From: Tillus elongatus
Taxonomy: Eukaryota; Arthropoda; Insecta; Coleoptera; Cleridae
DNA length: 64,000 nt
Assembly: GCA_964006375.1 (NCBI GenBank)
Contig: OZ023265.1
Location: 155,288,547-155,352,546, forward strand
Direction: 5' to 3'
A program made the translations under genes and the position numbers. Shown piece after piece: positions 1-15,834 of the stretch (the stretch's first letter is position 1; every line of letters begins with the position of its first letter). The notes beneath the pieces are model-generated. The model searched no databases. It was given only the letters and a program-made list of their open reading frames with translations, and was not told the origin of the DNA.

Positions 1-699
1 TATTTTTTTGCTGGGAAACCCAGACATTAACGTTGTATTGTGGAGTAGATGTCCTTAGCAATAAACGTTAATTTATTACGTACGTTATGCAAAAACGTTT
101 TTGTCTGTTGGAACCAACATTGTTGCCGAAGCAATCGTACAGCTTGTTACGGTAAATGTGGTCCTTATGGTGTACTTGTTAAGCGTCTTAAGCCACTAAC
201 ACTGCCTATTTTACAAGCTTGATACTTTTCTGTTAGATGATTTTAAAATAGGAAATATGTATTGTCGAAATGTATGTAGTGTTTAATGAACGCTTCTAGA
301 ATTTTTTGAAGTGTTGAAAACGAGCGACCTCAAACTAAATCATATTTCTCTTTGTTTCTTAGCCTCTCTTTTTGTGAACCTTCCAGGGTGAGAATTATCA
401 TATCGTTTAGCCGCTGAAGGGTAGTCAAGTAGGCAGCATGCTAGACTAGCCAATGAAAAATCGACTTTATTATGCCGCTTCATCAACTTCATGGATATCC
501 TCTTAGGAATAAAGAATATAAACGATGATTCGCTTCTTATTTCAGAATATTTGCAGATACAAATCGTTCATGTCAGATGGGATTATGTGGAAATATACAG
601 ATTTTCTTTCTTTTAGTATTAACTTTAATAGACCTACAAAATTAAATTTTACAGCGAATGCATTACCTGACTATTTTGCGATAGTATTTATTTTTTTAA
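1..699. other. mbl intron, no recognised element
   Basis: AT-rich non-coding sequence with stops in all frames. I see no repeat shared with the rest of the window and no gene. It ends where the 3' tail of an antisense LINE begins near position 700. Confidence 0.5.
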
Positions 700-2170
700 T
701 TTCCAAAAGACACCACGAGGGTTTACAGCCTAAATACTATCGTACCGTGGGTGTTGACAAGGAGGAAAGAGGCAACTTGTTAATTCTGGACTTGGAGGTT
801 TGGAGGTTCGGAGGAGAAGGAAAAACATGTGCCAGCAAGGAATTCCACAACTTGGAAGTCCTCGGAACAAAAGAGCGGGCATAACAAGATGTTCTATGTC
901 TGGTGACCTGGACAGTAAAAGGGTGCATTCGCTCTGTTTCCCTGGTAGATCTGTTGGGGGCGGCAGGTGGAGGAACTATGGAAGATAGCTCCTCTGAACA
1001 GTGCCTGTGCAGATATCTATAAAAGAGAGAGAGGCCACCCACGTCACGTCGGTGGGCAAGGGATGGCAGCCTTTGGGTGGGGGTAGGGTCTCCGATGAGA
1101 CGTATAGCTCTCTTTTGAATGGAGTCCAGGATAGCGAGTGTAGAGGCGGCAGCTGCACCACAGATGTGGGAGCAGTATTCGCGGTTTGGCCTTATTTGTG
1201 AAGTATATAAGGTATAGAGATTAGCTGGTGAAAAGTATTTGCGAGCCCGGAAGAGGAAACCTAATTTCTTAGCAGCCGCTTCTGCAATTGATGTGACATG
1301 TTGGTGCCAATTGAGATTTCGATCCACAGAAATGCCAACAAGAGAAAAGGACTCATTACTTTGAATAACTTGGTTGTTCATTGTGATGGGTCTAGGGCTG
1401 GTGTATCTCTTATGAGAAAGAAAGCAAGACTGAGATTTGGTGTGGTTGAGTTGTACAAGATTTTTACTTCCCCAGTCTAATATTTTTTGGAGATCCACGG
1501 AGACAGAACCCTCCATGAGTCTGCGATCCTCATCTTATTGGGCTAAAGAGACAGGCTTAGAATATTGTATATTTGAGTGGAGGGTGCTGTCGTCCGCGTA
1601 ACTGTGAACTGGGTTGGATGTGCTAGAGAGGAGGTCATTGATGTGGAGAAGAAACAAAGTAGGAGCTAAAGCTGAACCTTGAGGAACTCCTGCATTAATT
1701 GGATACAGTTTAGAGGAATTGCCATCCACGACAACTGAAATGCTCCGGTTGGAGAGGAAATTTGCTGTCCAGGTACAGAGTTTTGGTGGTAGGCCATAGG
1801 ACGGAAGTTTATTAAGCAGAGCTGCATGCCAGACCTGGTCGAATGCCTTGGGTATGTCTAAAGCGACAATCTGGAATTCACCGTGTAGTTCCATAGACTT
1901 GTTCCAAGAATGGGTGACAAAGGAAAGGAGGTCGGCAGTTGATATGCGCTGACGGAATCCATACTGCCTGTCGTGGATTAGATTGTGTTTTTCAAGAAAT
2001 TTTAATTTCGGTGTTTATATACTTTTCCATCACTTTAGAGACGACTGAAAGGGGAGAAATAGGCCTGTAGTTGCTAGGAAGCGCTTTGGATCCTTTTTTA
2101 GGGATGGGTTGTACTCGAGCAGTTTTCCAGTTTCTAGGGAATATGCCTATGGAACGATTTCACCAAGTAA
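700..2170 (-). mobile_element. LINE (CR1/jockey-like) 3' half, copy 1
   Basis: A 5'-truncated non-LTR retrotransposon on the minus strand. Its 3' end lies near 700, where the minus strand reads a short A-rich AAT-type tail after the conserved 3' UTR. It covers reverse transcriptase from the motif before finger 1 (IFPRNWKTARVQPIPKKG, around 2100-2160) to the C-terminal tail. The same family is found at 38597-39929 (3' half) and 32408-34270 (5' half), so the three copies together describe nearly a full-length element. Clade assignment is from the general look of the C-terminus (LAHRRDVGGLSLFYRYLH) and the absence of RNase H, and is approximate. Confidence 0.85.
737..2160 (-). pseudogene. LINE reverse transcriptase, disrupted
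   Basis: Minus-strand coding remnants. 1535-1894 carries the RT palm: LDIPKAFDQVWH (first catalytic Asp region), GVPQGSALAPTLF, and the YADD active-site box at 1589-1600. 737-1516 carries the thumb and C-terminal region (FLSHKRYTSPRP, LNWHQHVTSIAEAAAKKLG, YTSQIRPNREYCSHICGAA). A stop at about 1520-1535 separates the two, and another break lies at about 2000-2010, where the copy at 38.6 kb is also damaged. In a live element the protein copies its RNA onto nicked chromosomal DNA. This copy cannot make a full protein: it lacks the endonuclease domain and has in-frame stops. Confidence 0.85.
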
Positions 2171-2238
2171 GGGCAATAATAATTAGTCATATTTGCAGTC
2201 TGACGTATAATATATTGGAAAATTAATACGTATGGTTA

Positions 2239-2932
2239 ATTACTTCCACATCGTCACAACGTGTGGAAGTATCGCATCGGCGGCAAAAATTTCTAATTTC
2301 TTTTCGCTTAAACCTTGTAAAAAGTATCAAAACGTATAGGAAACATGATTTGGGAACGATTTTTTTGTCTGTCGGTCCGTCGGTCTGTATGACTATCTGT
2401 TTGTAGCTAGGATAAATTTAGAACGGATTGAGATATCGTCTTTAAATTTAATATACAGTTAGCACTCGACAAACTAACGGTTCGTATTATTTTTGCGTAA
2501 ATCGCTTTAGGGGGTAGGGATGAATGTGGAGTGATTTGGTGAAAATTGAAATTGTTTAGTCAAGACTCGAGTAATATAACGTTGTAGGCATTATTTATTA
2601 GAAAACTTTTAATTTTATCAAACATCTGCGGTGCTATCGGGGCGGCAAAGACGCGAACGAGCCCTGAGGGAGAAAAAAAAACAGAAAAAATGGCATCGGC
2701 GACAAAAATTTCAATAATTGTTTTTCGGATAAATGAGGGGTGATTTGATGAAAATTGACATTTTTTCGTTAATACTCGAGTAGTATAACGTTTGTGAAAT
2801 TTATGGGTACAGGAATACGAATATTTTCTTTGTAATCAAGGCATGGACCTTAAATCCATTTCATGAAAATGTCTTTCTGAAGAGAGTAGATTATCAAAGC
2901 TATGTGGAAGTTATGATTCAGTTTGCAGCATT
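2239..2932 (+). repeat. family A interspersed repeat, copy 1
   Basis: Starts at a TACTTCCACATCG...CGTGTGGAAGTA inverted pair and ends at ATGTGGAAGTTATGATTCA. It contains the family signature of repeated TCTGTCGGTC text, then GAGATATCGTC and a GTTAGCAC-CGACAA segment. An internal piece (about 2590-2745) duplicates the segment around the GATTTGGTGAAAATTGA text. No coding potential. Other copies are at 20.3, 22.2, 58.5, 60.9 and 62.0 kb. Confidence 0.8.
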
Positions 2933-2939
2933 ATTTTTA

Positions 2940-4150
2940 ATGTGACGTAAGTAACAGAACCTGCTGGGTTATACTAAACAAAGAAAGTTTAACAAGCTCA
3001 ACTTGTAAACAACACCACCTTAAAAATATGCTAATTAAAATTTCTCTATTATTATAAATTATCTGGCAAACAACCCACACAAAATTAATAACCATTCAAA
3101 AAAATTTAAAAGAACCGCATGTATCTATGAGTTTTGTAACGTAGGAAGTAAGCGAAATTTTAGTTGAAAACTTCAGCATAATAGCTGCAGGTTGAAACTC
3201 ACCCCACTGTGACAAACTTTTGTGGAAAATCTTCTTCTAATTTTCCAGACGAGTGGGCCATGCAATTTCTTGTGACCGCATCTGGTACCTCACCTCGGTG
3301 CAGCACATGTGAAAGAGCCAAGCCACCAGGACACGGACTATGAAATAAAATTGACTTCTACGAAAATTTCTAAAAGTTTTTGCGAACTAATATTGTAATA
3401 GTGACCTCAGTTTTGTTATCAATATGCGAAAGGGGGTTTGTATCTATTACATTTATAAGTTTTACCAAGAGCCTGAGATATCAGTCGCCTCTTTTGTTGT
3501 GGTATTGGAGAATAATAGGCAGGGACATCTATATTATTTTACTTGAACTCAAACAGAAAAGACAAGGGGCTGTTAATATCACTTGTCATTTTCTAGAGAT
3601 ATTTGTAATCCTTATTAACTTATTTCTTGCTGAAATTAGGAAAATGTGCTACTGAAATGAAATAGCTGAAGGCAGCAAGTACATTATGGTAGCGAATTGT
3701 GAATATACAATAAAATAAAATACGATTTAAAAAAATTGTATTTTCGATAATAATGAACTTGTTTTGTGAAACTTTGCTACAATTGTTGCCTGCATAGAGG
3801 CCAATATTCCTAACCCTTATTAACAGTTTTTTGCCTCAATAAAATTAAGGAAATTGACTATTGGAATGAAATAGCTGAAGGCAGCAAGTGCGATATAGTA
3901 GCGAATTATCATTAGAATCTTTTCCACAATTATTGTTGTGTCCCGTGCGATTATTGTGTGTGAAATATAAAACCGGTAAGATGTCTCACTCTTTGTGTGT
4001 TTCCTTAGTGGCAGATTTTTCACCTTGTTCAGGTTTCGGCTCCTGAAGATGTGCCAAAAAGGGTGTGAAATATAGAGCACGTTTTAGCAAGGAACTTGCA
4101 AAATTTGCTAAACTTTCAATGCCTATGGTCTAAGGTCGATAGCCCTTAAC
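2940..4150. other. intron with a duplicated family-B end
   Basis: Mostly non-coding. A segment of about 95 bases at 3605-3700 is repeated directly at 3810-3905: both read CCTTATTAAC, then ATGAAATAGCTGAAGGCAGC, then a degenerate AAGTGCGTTATGGTAGCGAATT family-B end. Short ORFs in this stretch show no recognisable protein. Confidence 0.55.
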
Positions 4151-4153
4151 GAA

Positions 4154-4438
<285 letters not shown>

Positions 4439-4476
4439 TTTAAAAGTGATTACAGTGCAGTGCAATATTCCAAAAG

Positions 4477-7499
<3,023 letters not shown>

Positions 7500-7500
<1 letters not shown>

Positions 7501-8110
7501 CATTTTTGCATTTTTTATCGAAATGTGATGCGTTTGTAAGAAAAAAATCTGGACGCAGTAAATGCGTTTGGGTAGCGAATTTTCGGTAAATTTGCAGTTT
7601 AGCTCCCGAACGCTTAAAAAAACTGTTTTCCGAAACCTGCCAAGGGCCCCCACTGGAAATCACAAACCCCAAGAAAAATTTCTTGTTCACAACCCCCAAG
7701 GATGTTACAGGAGTGAGTAGGTATGCTGGGCGGGGTAGGTAGTAAAAAGGAAATATGAACAGAAAATTCGAATAAAACGGGCTTGAAAGCTGTGTTTTCA
7801 CATCTTGAAGCCATATTACCCTTAAACCCCGCCTACCCCGCACAGCACCCTTAACCCCAGGTGCCGTAACTTCCTTGGCGAGTAGGTACAAGACATTTTT
7901 CTTGTGGTTTATGCAGCGAGGGTGGTTGTATGCACGCGAGGGGGAAGTAAAATCTCCACGACGAAGCAATATAGTAGGTACATTGTTTCTACTACATAGG
8001 CTATACTGGTAATCAGATTTATGCCTGCTCGCATTTGCTATTAAAAACATTTTTATGGAAATTCACTTCCATAACACACTTGCTGCATCCAGACTTTTGA
8101 AAAATGTTTA
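7500..8110. repeat. family B ends with an unfamiliar insert
   Basis: A family-B end at about 7550-7590 (GACGCAGTAAATGCGTTTGGGTAGCGAA) and an inverted one at 8055-8100 (CACTTCCATAACACACTTGCTGC) bracket about 450 bases with C-rich and G-rich runs (7640-7930). The minus strand is open from 8050 to 7457, but I find no known domain and do not call a gene. Confidence 0.5.
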
Positions 8111-9355
8111 TATATGTTCAAACAATAAAGTTATTTGGATGAAATATGGTACATTGTTTCTACTATATAGGCAACCAAGGTTGATCCCTGCTTTCATCAA
8201 AGAAAGACATTTGCTATTAAAAATATTTTAAAAAAAATCGCTACCATAACGCACTTTTTTAAATTGAGTTCATCTTTAAATATAAGCTTCAGTCTGTTGT
8301 AAATATACTTGTTAGTGTTGTAAATGAAAATTATCTTGTAAATACGTATAATCGTCCATTTTCTTATTTAAATTTTATTAGTAAAACATTTTGATGCAAA
8401 ATTCAGGCACTTTGGCAATTTTGGAAAATACTTTATAATATTGTATATCTAAATATGTTTTAACTGTTATTCTACAGTTTTGACGATTACAGCACGAGTT
8501 TTCAACAACTATATTAAAGCTATAATTATTTATTATTGATATTGTTTAAGTTGTGTTTACTTTATCTCATTCTAGTAATGTACATACTGAACAAGGATAT
8601 TTTTCTGTTATTTTCATATATAAACTTTTAGGGTCTTTACTTAGCTAAAAAATATTAGTCGTCAAGACGTGAAGTTGATTTTGCAATTTCAGAAATTCTC
8701 AAACTTGTTATCCAACAAAATCAAAATATTTCTCAGTGTTTGTTTGAACACAAGTGTTCTATGTTGGAAGGTCGAAGTAAAGCAAAAGCAACGTCCAGAC
8801 ATGAAAGTACGTTATCGTTATTTGCGAATGACCGAGGCGAAATGTGCAGGAAAGCATATTACACATAAGGGTACAAAACTGAAGGAAATAACACAGGAGC
8901 GAGTTTCACATTAGGACCAGAAAACAGTAACAGCGCCGGCCGAACTTTACTAATGGCCCTGCTTTATTATATCTAATATTATTTCACTGGCCACTGCTAG
9001 ATAACGCTTGTTTTACGGCACACATCCTCCCACATTCTTCCTTCCTGTTTTATTTTAGCTACAATCTAGATTTTGCACGACAAATAAATAGATCTTTAGT
9101 TGATACAGGAAAGGCTATTGTAGCAAAATTAGTTTTCGTATGTAAAAGCTTGAGTACGTACATACGTAAGCCCGATCTTTACCACACATATGTTTACGCT
9201 TTAAAATTATTTGATATTAAAATATGTAAAGGCTCTCTTAGCAGTACTTTTTTGTTATTTACAGTTTTTGCCGATTTATTAGCTCTCCCTTGCGCACGTT
9301 TCGTCTTGGAGTATCGTCCAGCTTTGGTTTTTTGTTTGATAAATCTTTACCGTAA
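8111..9355. other. AT-rich intron
   Basis: Includes a further degenerate family-B end at 8230-8255. No other element or gene is recognised. The small ORFs at 8669-8914 and 9150-9380 have no recognisable domain; the second ends just inside the tandem array. Confidence 0.5.
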
Positions 9356-9357
9356 AC

Positions 9358-10690
9358 TGGAGCTGAAATATAAGTGCTAAAAATCAAACCTGAACCTAAC
9401 AAGATTAAAAGCTCCCATTCTATAATCTGAAACCTTTTAACAGCGTAACATTCGGTGAAAATTCATTTTATTTCTAGACAAGAGCTGAAAAAGTAGTAGT
9501 AAAAATTAAAATTAAACTTAACAGGATTAAAAGCTCACATTATAAAATCTGAAACCTTGTGACAGCATAACATATGGTCAAAATTCGTTTTATTTCTAGA
9601 CAAGAGCTGAACCGCCAGCGGATGTAAAAATCAAAATTAAACTTATCAGTATTAAAAGCTCCCATTGTCAAATCTGAAACCTTCTGACAGCGTAACATTT
9701 GGTCAGAAATCATTTTATTTTTAGGCAAGAGCTGAACCAGCAGATGTAAAAATCAAAAGTAATTTAACAGCTCCTATTTTCAAATCTGAAACCTTCTGAC
9801 AGCGTAACATTTGGTCAGAAGTCATTTTACTTCTAGACAAGAGCTGAACCAGCGGATGTAAAAATCTAAATTAAACTTAACAGGATTAAAAGCTCGCATT
9901 TTCAAATCTGAAACCTTGTGACGGCGTAACATTGGTCAGAATTCATTTTATTTATATACAAAAGCTGAACCAGCGAATGTAAAAATGAAAATTAAACTTA
10001 ACAGGATCAAAAGCTCCCATTTTCAAATCCGGAACCTTTTGACAGCGTAACATTTGGTCAAATTTCATTTTATTTCGAAACAGGAGCTGAACCAGCGGAT
10101 GTTAAAATAAAAATTAAACCTAACAGGATTAAAAGCTTGCATTATAAAATCTGAAACCTTCTGACAGTGTAACATTTGGTTGAAATTTATTTTATTTCTA
10201 GACAGGAGCTGAAGCAGCATTTGTAATAATCAAAATTAAGCTTAACAAGATTAAAAGCTTTCAAAATAAAATCTGAAACCTTTTGACAGCGTAACATTTG
10301 GTAAAAATGTATCTAGTTTCTAGGGAGGAGCTGACCCAGCAGTTGTAAAACTAAAAATTAAACTTAACAGGGTTATAAGATCCCATTCTAAAATCTGAGA
10401 CCTTCTGACGGCACGAAATTTGGTCGAACTCCATTTTATTTCTAAACAGAAGCTGAAACAGCAATTCTAAAAATCATAATTGAATCTAACAGGTTTAGAA
10501 GTTTTCATTCTAAAATCTGAAACATTCTGACAGGGTAAGATTTAGTTAAAATTCATTTTATTTCTAGACAGGAGCTGAACTAGCAGTTGTTAAAATTAAA
10601 ATTAAACTTGACAGGATTAAAAGCTCCTATTCTTAAATCTGAAACCTTCTGACAGCGTAACATTTGGTTAAAATTTATTTTATTTCTAAT
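9358..10690. repeat. 121-bp tandem array, ~11 units
   Basis: Eleven consecutive diverged units, each containing GAGCTGAAcCAGC, AAATTAAACTTAACAGGATT, AAAAGCTCCCATT, AAATCTGAAACCTT, TGACAGCGTAACATTTGG and TTCATTTTATTTCTAGACA. Unit starts (at AGCTGA) fall near 9362, 9483, 9604, 9728, 9841, 9964, 10085, 10207, 10329, 10449 and 10571, giving a period of about 121 (113-124). Units have no open frame. It is a local satellite-like array; units differ by several to tens of percent. Confidence 0.95.
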
Positions 10691-10865
10691 TTAAACATTG
10701 AATTAAAAACAATTTGACTATAACCGTAAAACCCATATTAATGAATTTTCTTTTAAAAAAAATTACCAATGAGAAGGTCGCGAATTTTGAAAACATGTCT
10801 TCAAATAAGCGTTAATTAGGCCCCATAGAACACATATCCTGGGTCAGTTTCGATTTTTATATGTT

Positions 10866-12460
<1,595 letters not shown>

Positions 12461-12810
12461 TTTGTTTCGTAGCTTTTGGCATTTTTACACAACTGTATCA
12501 AAAAAAGTATCAAGTTCCATGGGGATACTACAAATAGCTTCACTACGTTTCTTGTGACCATTGTTTGTGTTAGTAACAGACTGCGAGACATATCTCGCAC
12601 TTAGGCTTTCAAATAAAGATACACGTTGGAGAACTTTTCCTTTTGATACATGCCAAATCGAGTTACAGGTCTGCGGGAGCATCACGTTAACTTAACATTG
12701 GTGTTTGCGGGAAGCCGCCCCTATAGAGCGTTCTCCCGGAAACATAGAGAGGATGTGAAAGGCACTCAGGGATGGAGTAAGCTGAATTTTTTTATTTAGA
12801 TCATATTTAA
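12461..12810. other. intron between family B copies
   Basis: Non-coding sequence with no recognised element. Slightly less AT-rich from 12690 to 12760. Confidence 0.4.
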
Positions 12811-12814
12811 AAAA

Positions 12815-13440
12815 AGCCTCGACGCAGCAAGTGCGTTATGGTAGTGAATTTTCATAGAAATGATCCGGCACAAAATATTTTATTATAACTTTTTTTTCTT
12901 GTAACATAGAAATCAAAATTTTGGTGTATAGTTTAATTTTTATATCGTAAACCTACCTACCAAATTTGGTTATCATAGATTTTTTATTTTTTAAGATAAT
13001 TTTTTTTTCAAATAAAAACTCAAAATTTTCCTGGAAAACCTCGTCCGATTTTTCTGATTAACGAACATATCAAAGGCATTTACAAAAGGAAGGTACATGC
13101 CAAATTTTATCAAAATCGGCTTATTATTCTTTGAGATAAAAATTTTGTTCAAATGAAAACTCCAAATTTTCCCGGAAAACCTCGTCCTATTTTTCTGACT
13201 AACAAACTTGTCAAAGCTATTTACAAAGGGAAGGTACGTGCCAAATTTTATTAAAATCGGCCCATTATTTTTAGAGATAAGAATTTTTTTCGAATGAAAA
13301 CTCAAAATTTTCCCCGAAAACCTCGTCCGATTTTCCTGACTAACGAACTTATCCAAGCCATTTACAAGACAAAGGTACATGCCAAATTTTATCAAAATCG
13401 GCCCATTATTTTTTGAGTTATCAGTGTGATATATATATAT
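12815..13440 (+). repeat. family B with internal triplication
   Basis: Starts with CGACGCAGCAAGTGCGTTAT. From 13010 to 13395 the segment AAAACTC-AAATTTTCCyGGAAAACCTCGTCC ... GCCAAATTTTATcAAAATCGGC is present three times in direct orientation, about 128 bases apart. The copy closes at TGAGTTATCAGTGTGATA and a short (TA)n (13429-13450). The open minus-strand frame here reads three near-identical 'RTRFSGKI' blocks because of this triplication. Confidence 0.85.
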
Positions 13441-13742
13441 ATATATATAAAATTTAAGTGAAAAGAAAATTTAAAATTACACTGTGTTTTTGGTTAACAA
13501 AATAGTATGGAAATTGCTTAACAAGAAAGGAGATATAGTTTAACAAAACTGGAAGTGTTAGCCACTGATGGAACTATACTGGTGAGAAGTGAGAATAAAT
13601 TACAATTATACTGTCAAATCTGACAGTTTTTAAACACGACTTTGGATGAAAATATTATTTTAGATACTAAGCTTTAAAATTGTACATTTAATACAGCCAC
13701 AAGCCTAAGCTTATTTGTATTGTACATTGTAAAATTTATGTC

Positions 13743-13774
13743 ATAAATAAATAAGTAAATAAATAAATAAATAA

Positions 13775-13856
<82 letters not shown>
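13743..13856. repeat. (TAAA)n then (TA)n microsatellite
   Basis: About 38 bases of TAAA repeats (13743-13780) followed by about 76 bases of TA. Family-B right-end text follows directly. Confidence 0.97.
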
Positions 13857-13859
<3 letters not shown>

Positions 13860-13998
13860 CATATAAAAATTGAAATTGACCCCGGCTATGGATTCTAGCG
13901 GTCCTAGTTCGCGCTCATTTGCAAAATTTTTTCAAAATTCAATTCAAAAGTCTGGATCTCCCCAATAGTGAATTTTTTCTACGAAAATTCACTAATAG
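13857..13998 (+). repeat. family B right end
   Basis: Reads AACATATAAAAATTGAAATTGACCCCGG (split here: ACATATAAAAATTGA, then GACCCCGGCTATGG), GTCCTAGTTCGCGCTCATTT, and the terminal hairpin TAGTGAATTTT...AAAATTCACTAA at 13967-13993. Confidence 0.8.
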
Positions 13999-14390
13999 CG
14001 ACTTTTTCATCATTCTAAAACTTTTTTATCAACTCTGAGATCAAATTCGCAATTGCCCGTAGGTATAAAAAAATTATTCAAAGTCATTTTTTAAGGGAAT
14101 AAAAGAATTTAATTTATGAAAGCCACATTTTCAGCATAACAATAATTCTCAAATTACTTAATATAAACATTCTGAGATAAGAGTAATCGTGTTTAAAAGG
14201 CTAAAACTAAAATATTCTATTGCGACGGTGCGATTGCTTATGTTTTGAAATGTCAAGCAAATACATATTTGCAAACGCGTAAATGCCGAATAAGAATAAT
14301 GAATTTATAGATAAAAGACATTTCAAATATTACATTTCTTTTTTTAAATCTTGAGCTATTTCTGCAAGTTCTGTAGTTTCTTTCCTTTTC
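13999..14390. other. intron, no recognised element
   Basis: AT-rich; nothing recognised. Confidence 0.4.
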
Positions 14391-14394
14391 CTAC

Positions 14395-14705
14395 TGTAAC
14401 CAGTCACCGACGTCAGTCAGCAGTTTCACCTCAGTAGTCTGAATATTCTGTAAGGAAAGTAGAGATCTTTAACGTGGCCAGCATTGCGTGGTACACGGGA
14501 CTGACAACTTTACGCCCTCTCCGAAGGACCGGACGTGCAGGCATTAAACTTGCGCAAACACAACCTAGGTTAATGTTAATTTTGTAGTATGTACTTAACA
14601 GTGAAATCGTCCCCCACTGGAAGGTGAACCTAGGACACTTGGGTTCAGAGACACGCGATCACCGGGCTGACATTTGCTTCCTTCTTCTTTCTTTAGTGGG
14701 TATCT
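14395..14705 (-). mobile_element. candidate SINE
   Basis: A compact, GC-richer block in AT-rich surroundings. The plus strand contains CTTTACGCCCTCTCCGAAGG, which I associate with the central domain of some arthropod SINEs, and the far end (about 14600-14670) reads on the minus strand like a degenerate tRNA head with GGTTCACCTT near the expected B box. Termini and target duplication were not found. It could instead be an unrelated unique block. Confidence 0.4.
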
Positions 14706-14829
14706 AGATTTGTTATGTTTTCTTTATATTATGGCAGCTTTTTTTTTATAAATATTATTATTATTATTATTATTGTTGTTATTATAATACACCCAGTTGT
14801 AATTCAAATGTTTATAATAGGCAACCAGT

Positions 14830-15560
14830 AATATATACCAATTGACAGAGCAACTGCTAGATATCGATGAGATTCATATAAGAAGTGGATTTAATCCCAG
14901 TGACAACAATACTTACATGTGACACTGGCAACCCAAGTCAAGAAACTAAATTCTTCGAAACAAAATTAAATTGTGATCCGCAATCTAAAACTGCTTGACA
15001 CATGTGTTTATTGCCGTTTGAATCAAAAACAGCAACCTTAACTGTACATAAAAACACATGTGACTCTGTAAGACTGGCAAGAGCAACTAGCTCCTCAGCA
15101 CCATGTAATAATCTGCTGTGGTTTTCATTACACTGATAACATGGACCCGAGTTATATCTCTCGGCTTCGTGTCCCTTTACAGAAACAATTCATACATAAA
15201 CTGAAGTTTTTTACCTTGCTTAACCTTTCGGCAACACTTAAGTCACGAAACTCTTTACAACGATTAATTTTGTGATCTTCCTTGCCACAGCATTTACATC
15301 TTATTTCTAAAGCCCTATTTGTGTTAGTTAAGAAACTTTTAACAGTTTTACGTCTAACGTTATCTGAAGATTTAAAATGTTCACCCTTGTCAAAATCCTT
15401 TACTAAACTCATATGCCCTAAATTGAGGTATTCTTCAATGAATCCTTTATAATCCCTTTCTGAATCAACATTCCTTTTAAACTTCCACTCTAGACTCAAC
15501 AATCTTTTAACAGCAAGATCTTTTGAATCATCTAACCTTGTGACATCACCTTGAAAGGTA
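14830..15560 (-). pseudogene. BEL/Pao LTR-retrotransposon gag/protease remnant
   Basis: Minus strand. 15152-15502 encodes LEWKFKRNVDSERDYKGFIE then EYLNLGHM, like the linker before BEL/Pao reverse transcriptase. It then reads CKCCGKEDHKINRCKEF and LCMNCF, a zinc knuckle of BEL/Pao gag. After a frame change, 15150-14930 reads a retropepsin-like segment with AVLDCGSQFNFVSKNLV (canonical DSGSQ has become DCGSQ). In intact elements the RT linker comes after the protease, so finding it before the zinc knuckle means rearrangement or that my reading of that part is wrong. Not functional. Confidence 0.65.
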
Positions 15561-15614
15561 TTCTGAGTACAAAACGACCGTCTGGGTCACCGGCAAAACT
15601 ATTTTGAGAAATTT

Positions 15615-15820
<206 letters not shown>

Positions 15821-15834
15821 AAGCGAAATATGCA

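Noticed and set aside
9358..10690. CRISPR array
   Set aside because: Units are tandem without unique spacers, and the context is a eukaryotic intron.
12991..13395. 134-aa open frame with three near-identical RTRFSGKI blocks
   Set aside because: It is the non-coding family-B body in triplicate; the same text elsewhere is full of stops.
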